Positions 6,582 through 14,349 of a DNA stretch of 30,051 nucleotides are shown here, in pieces (the stretch's first letter is position 1; each line of letters begins with the position of its first letter). The notes beneath the pieces were generated by a model. The model was not told the DNA's origin and did not search any database. It saw only the letters and a program-made list of their open reading frames with translations. Made by a program: the position numbers and the translations under genes. Origin of the DNA: a virus; the IMG/VR virus record IMGVR_UViG_3300046819_000092, positions 1 to 30,051 of that record. One strand, written 5' to 3'.

Positions 6582-8490
6582 TTTAAACACTAATTGGGCT
6601 GAACGACTATTCCTTGGGAAATGTTTACAGCTATTAAAGAAACCTAACAGGATGGGTACAAGAGAGTGGGCAGAAACTAACAGATTCTTGACCTCTGATG
6701 TTTCATCTCGGCCTGGAAAGATGGACTGTATGCAAACTCCTTGGATGTTATATGTAATGGAGTGCCTAGATAATCCTGAAATACATTCTATTGTAGGTAA
6801 GAAGTCAGCACAGATTGCTTGGACAGAAACTATTAACAACTGGATAGGTAGAACAATTGACCTAGACCCAAGAAATATAATGATTGCTTTCCCAAGAGCA
6901 GCTTCAGCGCAGAAGTTCTACAAGGAAAAGTTAGTGCCTTATATTACCCACACACCAGCTCTTAAAGCAAAGATTGGAAGTCTAGCTAAAGTAAGTCATA
7001 AACATATACCTTATGATGGTGGTTTCTTAGTTCTAGCTAATGCTGGTACAGCTGAGGATGGTAAGTCATCCGTTATACCTTATGTAATTGTAGAAGAGCC
7101 GGATGGTGTAAAGAAAGATGTAAATAACCAAGGTGATGGTATGGCTATTTTACGCCAGCGGATGAAATCATTTTCAGACAGTAAATTAGTCTATGCTGGA
7201 ACACCTACTGATAAGGATTTTAGCCAAGTAGACTTAGCCTATGAACAAAGTAATAAAATGATATATCTAGTTCCTTGCCATTTATGTGAGGAATTCCATT
7301 CACTTAGTTTTGATAATCTAAAATATGATGAATGGCAAGATAGACGAATAGATGAGTTCTATGGAATTTACAATCCCGAAACAGCTTACTATGAATGTCC
7401 ACATTGTTTAGGTATTTGGAATAATGAAGAAAAGAACGCTAACGTCACAAGAGCTATTAACTCACATAATATGGGTTGGGTTCCTACTAATCCTAGCGTG
7501 GACGACATTTATGGGTTCGCCTTTAATGAGTTGCTAAGTCCTTTTGAAGCTTCTAGTTTAATTAACTTAGCTAAACAAAAGTTAAAAGCACAAGTAGCTT
7601 ATGATAACGGACATGAAGGTTTAATGAAGAGTTTTACTAATAACTCTAAAGGCGAAGCTTATGTGCCATTAAATGCTGGCCTAAATGTAGATGAGTTAAG
7701 AGCAAGAAGATTAAACTACCCTGAAATGGTAGTACCTTATGAGGGTTTAGTACTAACCACAGGTATTGACGTTCAGCATAATAGATTTGCTATTGTAACT
7801 AGAGCTTGGGGTAGAAATGGTAATTCATGGTTAGTTAATTGGACAGAGATATTCGGAGACGTATTAGATTATTCAGATAGTGTCTGGGGTAGATTAACTG
7901 ATTATATATTCCAAGACTGGACTCATGGCGCAGGTAAAGGTAAGACATTAAAAATATCGGCAGCTTCTATTGACTCCGGTGATGGTGCTACAGCTGAGTT
8001 AGTCTACCGTTGGGTATCTGAAATGAGTTTAAAACATAATCATATCTTTGCTTGTAAAGGTATAGGCGAACTTAAATTCAATAACTATGAAATCTTTAAT
8101 GAACCTAATATGATGGAAATAGGTTCTTCTAGTCAGGAACGTAAAACATTAGCTCAAACTATGGGTGTTAATGTATTTCCTATGGGAGCCTACAGAGCGC
8201 ACGAGGAAGTATTAAGACGTTTTAATTTAAAAGGTAATAGAGACAGACATTATCATTGTGAGACTATGTACGGTGGTTATGAGGAACAGATATTGTCCTG
8301 TAGAAAAACCTTTGAAACAGATACTCAAAAAGGTGGCTTTAAACTTATCTCAGGTAAACATAAAGAAGGTATTGACTGTGAGAAAATGGCTCTTCATGCT
8401 GCTTATGCTATTCAGATTAGAAACTACACTAATATACATTGGGCTGCCTTGGAACAGCACTTACATGTTCAATCAGAAACATTTACATAA
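6568..8490 (+). CDS. terL: Terminase large subunit, GpA family (ATPase and nuclease)
   Basis: Packages DNA into the prohead and cuts concatemers. 640 residues against 641 in lambda gpA. The N-terminal ATPase has the GpA-type deviant Walker A (GKKSAQIAWTE, 77-87, matching lambda KSARVGYSK). The expected Walker B reads VIVEEPD (173-179), with Glu where an Asp-Glu pair is usual. Two CxxC pairs (CHLC and CPHC) form a zinc-finger-like element around residues 233-275. The C-terminal nuclease has TTGIDVQHNRF with its catalytic Asp and a later ASIDSGDGATAE. Staggered cos cleavage is typical of this family. Two starts are possible: ATG 6568, or ATG 6574, which has better spacing from AGG at 6563. The gene overlaps terS. 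Confidence 0.95.
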   Translation: MKMLDLNTNWAERLFLGKCLQLLKKPNRMGTREWAETNRFLTSDVSSRPGKMDCMQTPWMLYVMECLDNPEIHSIVGKKSAQIAWTETINNWIGRTIDLDPRNIMIAFPRAASAQKFYKEKLVPYITHTPALKAKIGSLAKVSHKHIPYDGGFLVLANAGTAEDGKSSVIPYVIVEEPDGVKKDVNNQGDGMAILRQRMKSFSDSKLVYAGTPTDKDFSQVDLAYEQSNKMIYLVPCHLCEEFHSLSFDNLKYDEWQDRRIDEFYGIYNPETAYYECPHCLGIWNNEEKNANVTRAINSHNMGWVPTNPSVDDIYGFAFNELLSPFEASSLINLAKQKLKAQVAYDNGHEGLMKSFTNNSKGEAYVPLNAGLNVDELRARRLNYPEMVVPYEGLVLTTGIDVQHNRFAIVTRAWGRNGNSWLVNWTEIFGDVLDYSDSVWGRLTDYIFQDWTHGAGKGKTLKISAASIDSGDGATAELVYRWVSEMSLKHNHIFACKGIGELKFNNYEIFNEPNMMEIGSSSQERKTLAQTMGVNVFPMGAYRAHEEVLRRFNLKGNRDRHYHCETMYGGYEEQILSCRKTFETDTQKGGFKLISGKHKEGIDCEKMALHAAYAIQIRNYTNIHWAALEQHLHVQSETFT

Positions 8491-8505
8491 CTATAGGAGT
8501 TACAA

Positions 8506-8775
8506 ATGGCTAGAACAATAGCAGAAGTACAGGCAGACCTTACTACGGTAAATGCTGCTTTACAAAATTTAATTGCAGGTAAGAGGATAACTCAGTTACG
8601 GCTTGGTTCTGGAGATTTTGCCAGACAATACCAATATCAAGAGATTACCTATGATGTTTTAAAAGCAGAACAAGCTGATTTAACCCAAGAACTAGCTGCT
8701 TTACAGTCTGAGCCGCAAATGCAATTCAGAACTATGTCTAATATTCCACTTAATGTATCTAAATTTAGGGCTTAA
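8506..8775 (+). CDS. W: Head-tail joining protein W
   Basis: Forms the ring below the portal to which the stopper and tail attach. 89 residues; the first about 60 match the gpW pattern: N-terminal helix with A-A-L-Q-N-L-I-A-G-K-R-I-T-Q-L-R-L, a beta hairpin around 48-58, and a second helix Y-D-V-L-K-A-E-Q-A-D-L-T-Q-E-L. It is slightly longer than lambda W (68), with a C-terminal tail (PQMQFRTMSNIPLN) that may insert into neighbours. The start is behind GGAG, and it lies between terminase and portal exactly as in lambda. Confidence 0.9.
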   Translation: MARTIAEVQADLTTVNAALQNLIAGKRITQLRLGSGDFARQYQYQEITYDVLKAEQADLTQELAALQSEPQMQFRTMSNIPLNVSKFRA

Positions 8776-8777
8776 TA

Positions 8778-10223
8778 ATGACACTACCATACGATTCAGA
8801 GGAGTTCTATTATTCTCGTGTTAATCAACAGGCTTTTGATGGTGCTGTTACTAACTATAGAATGGAACAAAAAGGTTTAGTTACAGGAGAAGCTGACCTA
8901 TTAGCTGCTCGTGAACTTAACTTATTATGGCAACGTAGTCATCATGCTATTAGAAATAACGGCTGGGCTAAAGTAGCTAAAACTAAAAACCTTATCAATC
9001 TAAATGCTCTTACTATTAAATGGAAAGATGCTAATGGTAAAGTTAATAAAAAGATGCAAGCACTTTGGGATGAGTTCGCTAAAGACCCTAATTTAGATGG
9101 CTATGGTACTTTAGAGAATACTCAAGAAGCTTGGAATGGTGCAATGTTCGAGTCAGGAGAAGCTCTTTGCCGGATGTTAATTAAGAAACGTCAGGGACAT
9201 ACTATACCTTTAGTTATCCAGAACATTGAAGCAGAATATCTTGACCCTAACTTTACTAATGGAGACCCAGAAACTACTAGAAATGGCATTAGATTTAATA
9301 ACTCTAAACCAGAAACATATTTCTTTAGTAAAAAGAAACCTAACTTTAATATGTTTAATCTATATTCTTTAGAGAAAATAGAAGTACCTGCTGATGAGGT
9401 TCTACATATATTTGTTAGAGATAGGCCAGGCCAATGGCGTGGAGTACCTACTTTAGCTTCTATTCTTTTACCACTCTATGAACTGGACGACCTTACCGAT
9501 GCTACTGTTGCAAAGCAAAAAGCTGCTCAAGCTATTTCATGGGTTATTCGTAATACCAATCCTAGCGCTGCTGTTTCTGTTGGTTCTGCTCTTAACGCTG
9601 TTGACCCTAATGATATTGACCAAGCTACTGGCAAACGTAGAGTGGTTACACAAGCATCTGGAGGTGGCGTACAGTATCTTAACAAAGGTGAAGACATAGC
9701 TTTCTATCAAGGTACAGATATTGGGTCAAACTTACCTGAACTCATTAAAGCTGAATTACATAAAATAGCACAAGCAGCTGGTTTAAGTTATGAAGTATTA
9801 ACAGGAGACCTAACTGGTATTAGTTTCTCGGCTTTACAACAAGTATCTATTGATATGAAAACTAAAGCAGAGTTCATGTATAAGTTTTATCTTATTAACT
9901 TAGGGCTTGCCCCGCTTTGTGCTAAGTTTAAAGAACTTGCGATAATCTATGGTAGTAAGAGTTTCTCTAATCTAAATCCAGTATTCCAGTATCCTCGCAG
10001 ATATGGTGTTAATGAATTAAAAGATACTCAAGCCGACTTACTAGAAGTACAATCTGGTTTCTCTACTTGGGAAAGTAAACTTGAAGAACGTAACCTATCA
10101 GTAGAAGAGATTACAGAAGATAAGAAACGTCAGAAAGAAGCTGGTGTTAGTTTTGAACCTGTAGTTAAAGATACTGGTCAAAATACAAATATCGAAGCTA
10201 ACTCTAACTCGGCTGGTATGTAG
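8778..10223 (+). CDS. B: Portal protein (lambda B family)
   Basis: Forms the dodecameric ring through which DNA enters and leaves the head. 481 residues, against 533 in lambda B. Family marks include the N-terminal LLAARELNLLWQRSHHAIRNNGWA segment pattern, the RPGQWRGVPTLAS motif (about 215-227), and the following helix LDDLTDATVAKQKAAQA. The crown-side motif G-L-S-Y-E-V-L-T-G-D-L-T-G-I-S-F-S lies near residue 335-350. The C-terminus is Asn/Ser-rich and probably flexible or processed. The start follows the W stop codon directly (TAATA-ATG) with little ribosome-binding site, so translation is likely coupled. This gene ends the first head segment, before a new promoter. Confidence 0.94.
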   Translation: MTLPYDSEEFYYSRVNQQAFDGAVTNYRMEQKGLVTGEADLLAARELNLLWQRSHHAIRNNGWAKVAKTKNLINLNALTIKWKDANGKVNKKMQALWDEFAKDPNLDGYGTLENTQEAWNGAMFESGEALCRMLIKKRQGHTIPLVIQNIEAEYLDPNFTNGDPETTRNGIRFNNSKPETYFFSKKKPNFNMFNLYSLEKIEVPADEVLHIFVRDRPGQWRGVPTLASILLPLYELDDLTDATVAKQKAAQAISWVIRNTNPSAAVSVGSALNAVDPNDIDQATGKRRVVTQASGGGVQYLNKGEDIAFYQGTDIGSNLPELIKAELHKIAQAAGLSYEVLTGDLTGISFSALQQVSIDMKTKAEFMYKFYLINLGLAPLCAKFKELAIIYGSKSFSNLNPVFQYPRRYGVNELKDTQADLLEVQSGFSTWESKLEERNLSVEEITEDKKRQKEAGVSFEPVVKDTGQNTNIEANSNSAGM

Positions 10224-10246
10224 TTAATTTAGTAAGTAATCTTCAT

Positions 10247-10289
10247 ATAGCCCTTGACAATCTACTAAAAATAGAGTATAAAGGGCTAT
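10247..10289. repeat. Perfect 9-bp inverted repeat enclosing a promoter
   Basis: ATAGCCCTT (10247-10255) and AAGGGCTAT (10281-10289) are perfect complements 25 nt apart. The left arm shares two bases with the -35 box and the right arm shares two with the -10 box. A run of T (ATTTTTAT) follows. It could be an operator for a dimeric protein or, as RNA made from upstream, a terminator-like hairpin closing portal transcripts. Confidence 0.7.
10254..10282 (+). promoter_or_regulatory. Strong sigma70 promoter for the capsid gene block
   Basis: TTGACA (10254-10259), 17-nt spacer, TATAAA (10277-10282): perfect -35 and five-of-six -10. Start of transcription is expected near 10289-10290, about 20 nt before the protease ATG, in the 86-nt gap after the portal gene. 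Lambda has no promoter here. It would give extra transcription of protease, scaffold, decoration and capsid genes. Confidence 0.72.
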
Positions 10290-10309
10290 CATTTTTATAG
10301 GCGCGTCTT

Positions 10310-11548
10310 ATGAATAGTCACAATTTAATCTTAACCAGACTGATTAACACGCCTTTGGCTATTAGTCAGGATAAGTTAGATATTATCACCTCACAAGTTA
10401 GTTTAAAGCTACTTGCTGGTGAGAAATTATCTGCTGGTGTAGCTATGCCTACTGAAAAAGCTACTACTGCTACTGATAAAACTGCAATCATTGATGTTTT
10501 TGACAGCTTAGTTGCAAAAGGTGGTGCTGGTGAGTCTGGCTTTACATCCTATGAAGGTATTAAAAGTTCTACTCTTAGAGCTATTAATGATGGAGCTACT
10601 AAAGTAGGTTTCTATATTGATAGTCCAGGTGGTGAAGTTTCTGGCTTATTTGCACTAACTGACTTTATCAATAACTTACCTTCAGTATATGGCGTAGAAA
10701 CTTTTGCTTTTACTGATGGTTCTATGACTTCAGCGGCTTATGCTATCGGCTCTGCCACTCAGAAAGTATATGCTACTGAAAGCTCAACCGTAGGTTCTAT
10801 CGGGGTTATCATGTCCCTAGTAGACGTAACTAAAGCAGATGAAAAAGCCGGTTACAGTTATACAATTTTGCGTAGTAAAGAAGATAAAGCTCTTTATAAC
10901 CCGCATGAAACTACTTCTAGTGCTGTTATTGACAAGTACACAGCCATGTTACAAGAGTTAGACGCAATGTTTAACAACGAAGTAGCTAAGAACAGACCTA
11001 ACTTGTCCTTGGACAGTATTAACTCTATGAAGGCAGATGCTTTCTTAGGTAATAAAGCCCTTGAACTAGGTTTAATAGATGGAATCGTAACTTCAATGGA
11101 TGAAGTACTTAATTTGAATGTTTCATTAACACAAAGAGGTGATGTTATGACACTAGAAGAGTTGAAAGCTCAACTAAGTGCTAAAGATACGGAGTTAGCT
11201 ACGCTGCAAGCTAGTGTTACTAACGCTGTAAATGAAGCTGTTAAAGGTGAAAGAGCAAGATGTTTAGACATTTTAGCTGCTGGTCAAACTTTAAAAGTTT
11301 CTGCTGAGCAAGTTACTAAGCGTATTTCTGCTGGTACTGCTAAAGACGATGCTGTAGATATTTTTACTGCTATCGCTGAAGCCGTAGGTACTGCTACTGC
11401 AATTGATACCGCAACTGGTGCTGATGCTTCTGTTTCTAAAGAAACTGTAGTTGGTGCTAAAGAAGAATATAAAGTAGAAATTGATGGTCAAGCATTTTCA
11501 ATGTCTGACATTATTGCTGCTGCTCAACAAATGAAAGGAGTTAAATAA
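10310..11548 (+). CDS. C: Prohead protease, S49/SppA-like, with C-terminal scaffold (C-Nu3)
   Basis: Cleaves scaffold and itself during prohead maturation. 412 residues. The ClpP/SppA fold spans about 58-265, with IDSPGGEVSGLFAL (103-116), a likely nucleophile Ser141 in SMTSAAYAIGSA, GSIGVIMSLVDVT (162-174), and a likely general base Lys193 in ILRSKEDKALY by comparison with SppA. From residue 280 the sequence changes to a charged helical scaffold domain (LEELKAQLSAKDTELATLQ). That domain can also be made alone from an internal start. The 5' site is weak (AGG eight bases before ATG). It follows the capsid promoter and overlaps the decoration gene start (TAATG). Confidence 0.92.
   Translation: MNSHNLILTRLINTPLAISQDKLDIITSQVSLKLLAGEKLSAGVAMPTEKATTATDKTAIIDVFDSLVAKGGAGESGFTSYEGIKSSTLRAINDGATKVGFYIDSPGGEVSGLFALTDFINNLPSVYGVETFAFTDGSMTSAAYAIGSATQKVYATESSTVGSIGVIMSLVDVTKADEKAGYSYTILRSKEDKALYNPHETTSSAVIDKYTAMLQELDAMFNNEVAKNRPNLSLDSINSMKADAFLGNKALELGLIDGIVTSMDEVLNLNVSLTQRGDVMTLEELKAQLSAKDTELATLQASVTNAVNEAVKGERARCLDILAAGQTLKVSAEQVTKRISAGTAKDDAVDIFTAIAEAVGTATAIDTATGADASVSKETVVGAKEEYKVEIDGQAFSMSDIIAAAQQMKGVK
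11147..11548 (+). CDS. Nu3: Nested scaffolding protein (Nu3-like), internal in-frame start
   Basis: An ATG at 11147, codon 280 of the protease gene and in its frame, is preceded by AGAGG at 11135-11139 with seven bases between, a better ribosome-binding site than that of the full gene. Translation from here gives 133 residues: a helical, charged scaffold (about 1-45), the ERARCLDILAAG segment common in phage scaffolds, and a C-terminal part ending in MSDIIAAAQQMKGVK that probably binds capsid protein. This copies the lambda C/Nu3 arrangement. The start is predicted from sequence only. Confidence 0.8.
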   Translation: MTLEELKAQLSAKDTELATLQASVTNAVNEAVKGERARCLDILAAGQTLKVSAEQVTKRISAGTAKDDAVDIFTAIAEAVGTATAIDTATGADASVSKETVVGAKEEYKVEIDGQAFSMSDIIAAAQQMKGVK

Positions 11549-11904
11549 TGGCTGCTGAAACTTTTACCTATACACCTAAAAGACTTATCGCTGGCAATGA
11601 CCCAGACGTAGTAACTAAACCATGTACTGTCCTTTCAGGTCAAAACTTGGCTCAATACACTTTAGTAGAATCAGATGCTGCTGGTAAAATGAAAGCTCAT
11701 GCTGGTGTTAATAAAGTAGCTGGTATCTTGTTAAATGCTGTAGATGCTAGTGCTGCTGATAAAGCAGGTATTGTTTACATTGCAGGTGATTTCTTTGCTG
11801 ACCAATTAGTTTTCCCAGCTGGCGCTAACACCAACTTGTTGAAACAAAAACTGGTTGAAGGCTCAATGATTGCCTTAACATTCTTGGAAACTGGAGAAGT
11901 ATAA
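11548..11904 (+). CDS. D: Head decoration protein (lambda D family)
   Basis: Trimeric protein that sits on the capsid three-fold positions and stabilises the expanded head. 118 residues (lambda D 110). The family pattern is clear: Y-T-P-K-R-L-I-A-G near the N-terminus, V-T-K-P-C-T-V-L-S-G-Q-N-L, G-K-M-K-A-H, then K-V-A-G-I-L-L-N-A-V-D-A-S and I-A-G-D-F-F-A-D-Q-L. A strong AAAGGAG site precedes it, and both ends overlap neighbours by one base (TAATG), so it is coupled to protease/scaffold and capsid translation. Codon use here is shifted toward that of highly expressed genes. Confidence 0.93.
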   Translation: MAAETFTYTPKRLIAGNDPDVVTKPCTVLSGQNLAQYTLVESDAAGKMKAHAGVNKVAGILLNAVDASAADKAGIVYIAGDFFADQLVFPAGANTNLLKQKLVEGSMIALTFLETGEV

Positions 11905-13049
11905 TGGCTAGATTTGCTACACCTTATGAATTAAATGAAATTTACGGTACTTTAGAAGACCGTAACTACCCTACACCAACTGAATTGCAAAGTAACTTCG
12001 GTATCATGCAACCATTTGAAACTGAAACCATTAACTTGGATAAAGTTTCTCCTGATTTGCGTATCGGTGTATTTGTTGCTCCTGACGTTCAAGCTAAACC
12101 AACAGTAGCTCGTGGTTATGAAACTAAAGTATTCTATCCAGCTTACTGGAAAGATAAAACTACAGTTGACTTTAGAAACATCCGCGCTCGTAGAGTAGGT
12201 GAACAAATTTCTGTTCCTACTTCTAATGCTGGTCGTATCGCACAAGCTTTGCAAGATAACATGGTTATTATGAAAGCTAAACGTGACCGTTTATTAGAGT
12301 GGATTGCTTCTCAAATCTTGCTTTATGGTTCTTATGTTGCTACTTCTGATAGACATCCTTCTGTTTTAGTAGACTTGGAACCAAACATTGCTACTGATGC
12401 AGCTACTTTAAATGGTGGTCGTGCTAACCGTGCTAACTTGACTGCAACTGCTGTTACTTTACCTACTGGTTCTACTTTACCAGTTATTAATGATAACGGT
12501 GGCAACGGTAAACGTGCTTGGGGTTCTACTGGCGGTACTAATACTGTATCTCCTATTGCTGACTTGCAACAAATGTTGGATGCAGCTTGGGAGCCTATTA
12601 GCAAAATCTATATGTCAGATAACGCTTGGGAACAAGTTAAGAAAGATGCTTCTTTCTCTACAGTTATCAGCACTTTGATTACTACTACTTCTTCTTTCTT
12701 AGTTGACTTGTTGCCACAACAACAATCTAAAGAAGGTTTGAAATTGCGTGGTACTATCGCTGGTGTGCCTATCTGGACATACAATGCAGCTTATCAAGGT
12801 AATACTTCTGCGGCTAGTTCTTTAACTAAGTTTATCCCTGATGGTTGGGTAGTTATGGTTCCTGCTTCTAACTTCGGTGTCCAAGCTTATGGTGCTATCC
12901 AACATGGTGCTGCTGACTTCGTAGCTAGTGAAATGTTCTTTAACTCTTGGGTAGAGGACGAATTCGGAACACCATGGCTTCAAGGACAAAGCGCCCCCTT
13001 ATTCCTGCACACAAAAATCAATTCAACTGTGGCATGGAAAGTCATGTAA
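11904..13049 (+). CDS. E: Major capsid protein (lambda E family, HK97 fold)
   Basis: Builds the icosahedral shell. 381 residues (lambda E 341). The sequence matches the gpE group: ETINLDKVSPDLRIGVFV near residues 35-55, a conserved Y-K-V/Y-P-A-Y region, R-N-I-R-A-R-R-V-G-E-Q-I, then a long helix Q-A-L-Q-D-N-M-V-I-M-K-A-K-R-D-R. An inserted Ala/Thr/Gly-rich segment lies at about 150-205, and it ends SEMFFNSWVEDEF and Q-S-A-P-L-F-L. Arg is mostly CGT and Leu often TTG, unlike the AGA/TTA preference of flanking genes, which suggests selection for high expression. GGAG precedes the start, which overlaps the D stop codon. A structured 119-nt gap follows. Confidence 0.93.
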   Translation: MARFATPYELNEIYGTLEDRNYPTPTELQSNFGIMQPFETETINLDKVSPDLRIGVFVAPDVQAKPTVARGYETKVFYPAYWKDKTTVDFRNIRARRVGEQISVPTSNAGRIAQALQDNMVIMKAKRDRLLEWIASQILLYGSYVATSDRHPSVLVDLEPNIATDAATLNGGRANRANLTATAVTLPTGSTLPVINDNGGNGKRAWGSTGGTNTVSPIADLQQMLDAAWEPISKIYMSDNAWEQVKKDASFSTVISTLITTTSSFLVDLLPQQQSKEGLKLRGTIAGVPIWTYNAAYQGNTSAASSLTKFIPDGWVVMVPASNFGVQAYGAIQHGAADFVASEMFFNSWVEDEFGTPWLQGQSAPLFLHTKINSTVAWKVM

Positions 13050-13085
13050 TAGATTAAATAATATCTGTTATATGTGATAGAATAT

Positions 13086-13138
13086 AACTACAGCTAGTCC
13101 GGCCAGACGAAAAGAGAAACCTTACTCCTGCTGTAGTT
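13086..13138 (+). other. Long hairpin after the capsid gene (terminator or structured RNA)
   Basis: AACTACAGC (13086-13094) pairs perfectly with GCTGTAGTT (13130-13138). The 35-nt interior is much more GC-rich than the surrounding gap and contains GTC-CGGCCA-GAC as a possible small internal stem. CTTTATAAGG follows, with no strong U-tract. It lies in the 119-nt gap between the capsid gene and the HNH gene. It could limit read-through after the capsid gene, protect the message 3' end, or be a structured RNA tied to the endonuclease. No known ribozyme core is recognisable. Confidence 0.55.
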
Positions 13139-13168
13139 CTTTATAAGGTATTTATTTAAAGGTGATAA

Positions 13169-13663
13169 ATGTTGACGCAAGAAAGAGTTAAAGAATTATT
13201 TACCTATGACCCAAGTACTGGAAATTTGTATAGAAATATAAAAGCTGGTAAGAGTAAAGTTGGGGATATAGCTGGGAGTTTAGATACTAAATCTGGGTAT
13301 TTAAAACTTACAGTTGACTATAAACAAACCTCAAATCATAGAGTAATTTGGTTATATATTTATGGACATATCCCAAACTATATAGACCATATAAACGGTG
13401 ATAGAAAAGATAACAGATTACAGAATTTAAGAGAAGTATCTGTAACCGAGAATAATAGGAATAAAAGTATTTCTAAAAATAATAAATCTGGGCAGAACGG
13501 TGTATCTTTTGATGCTTCTAGGAATAAATGGATAGCTGCTATAAATTTTAAAGAAGGTCTTAAACATTTAGGACGTTTTGAAACTTTAGAAGAAGCTATA
13601 AAAGTTAGGCAACAAGCAGAGATTAAATACGGATTCCATGAAAATCATGGTCGAATAATTTAA
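13169..13663 (+). CDS. Free-standing HNH homing endonuclease with AP2-type DNA-binding domain
   Basis: Probable selfish endonuclease that nicks or cuts DNA at an allele lacking it. 164 residues. The HNH part (about 50-95) shows H-R-V-I-W, Y-I-D-H-I-N-G-D-R-K-D-N-R and L-R-E-V-S-V-T-E-N-N-R-N, with the expected His and Asn metal/catalytic residues. The C-terminal AP2-like DNA-binding segment (about 107-160) reads S-G-Q-N-G-V-S-F ... W-I-A-A-I-N-F, H-L-G-R-F-E-T-L-E-E-A. GGTG lies upstream of the ATG. It takes the slot where lambda has FI/FII, between capsid and Z, and does not interrupt any gene. It is a mobile element-type insertion and not part of the virion. Confidence 0.9.
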   Translation: MLTQERVKELFTYDPSTGNLYRNIKAGKSKVGDIAGSLDTKSGYLKLTVDYKQTSNHRVIWLYIYGHIPNYIDHINGDRKDNRLQNLREVSVTENNRNKSISKNNKSGQNGVSFDASRNKWIAAINFKEGLKHLGRFETLEEAIKVRQQAEIKYGFHENHGRII

Positions 13664-13674
13664 CGAGGAACCCT

Positions 13675-14349
13675 ATGGCATTTACAGCTTCTATTGAAGG
13701 ACTAGACCAACTAAGAGAAAGACTTAGCTCTGGTACTATCGAGAAAAAGCTAGTGAAAGCCATAGGGACGACTGCTTTACAGTTACATAATGTATTAAAC
13801 AATCGAGTAAGTAAAACCTATGCTACTCGCAGAAGTTTGAACTCTGTTTTAAACTCACGAACTACTTCTGATTTTAAAAGAGGGGTCGGCTTTATAGAAT
13901 TTGGTTTAGAATATAACTTTATGCCAATTCTATTACAGGAATTTCCAGTAACTAAAACCCTAGTTCCTGCTAATTCTTCCTTTAAAGCTCCTAATAGATT
14001 TGGTTTCTCCCAGTTTCCAAATATAAAAGGTAGATTAAAGAGAACTAAACCTAACCAACAGTTAGCAGTTAGAGTTAAAAGAAATGGTACTCCTACTACT
14101 ATAGCTAAAGCCTTCTATGGTAAGTTACCTTCAAGAGATAAGCAGTATTTAATGGCTCGTAAAGTAGATAATACTTGGATAAAAGAACCAACTCCTGAAG
14201 ATTTAGCTGGTAAACGTGATGAAATGGGTATTCTATTCGGCCCTAGTTTATCTCAAATGGCTAATTCGGTTTATGAGAAAGACCCTTACTTAATCAAGTT
14301 TAGAGATACTTTTGCAGACCACGTTATAAGGAACTTAGAACCATGGTAG
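13675..14349 (+). CDS. Z: Minor tail protein Z-like (tail completion)
   Basis: Needed to complete the head-proximal end of the tail. 224 residues, with an N-terminal helical part G-L-D-Q-L-R-E-R-L ... A-I-G-T-T-A-L-Q-L-H-N-V-L-N-N-R, the conserved T-Y-A-T-R-R-S-L pattern and F-G-L-E-Y-N-F-M-P-I. The basic middle contains V-R-V-K-R-N-G and I-A-K-A-F-Y-G-K. This agrees with the GpZ family, including length (lambda Z 192). GAGGA precedes the start. It follows the HNH gene by 11 nt and overlaps the next gene by seven bases. Confidence 0.8.
   Translation: MAFTASIEGLDQLRERLSSGTIEKKLVKAIGTTALQLHNVLNNRVSKTYATRRSLNSVLNSRTTSDFKRGVGFIEFGLEYNFMPILLQEFPVTKTLVPANSSFKAPNRFGFSQFPNIKGRLKRTKPNQQLAVRVKRNGTPTTIAKAFYGKLPSRDKQYLMARKVDNTWIKEPTPEDLAGKRDEMGILFGPSLSQMANSVYEKDPYLIKFRDTFADHVIRNLEPW

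Noticed and set aside
8258-8521. Frame inside the 3' part of the large terminase gene
   Set aside because: Overlaps the nuclease domain coding region in another frame; Leu-rich low-complexity translation typical of a shadow.
11952-12604. Minus-strand frames across the capsid gene
   Set aside because: Antisense shadows of a strongly supported capsid gene, with no start signals.
13086-13138. Hammerhead ribozyme after the capsid gene
   Set aside because: GAC-GAAA resembles one side of the core, but the CUGANGA strand is missing and the arm lengths do not fit.
13050-13674. Group I intron carrying the HNH gene
   Set aside because: The capsid gene ends normally before it and Z begins normally after it; no split exon or intron core elements are seen.
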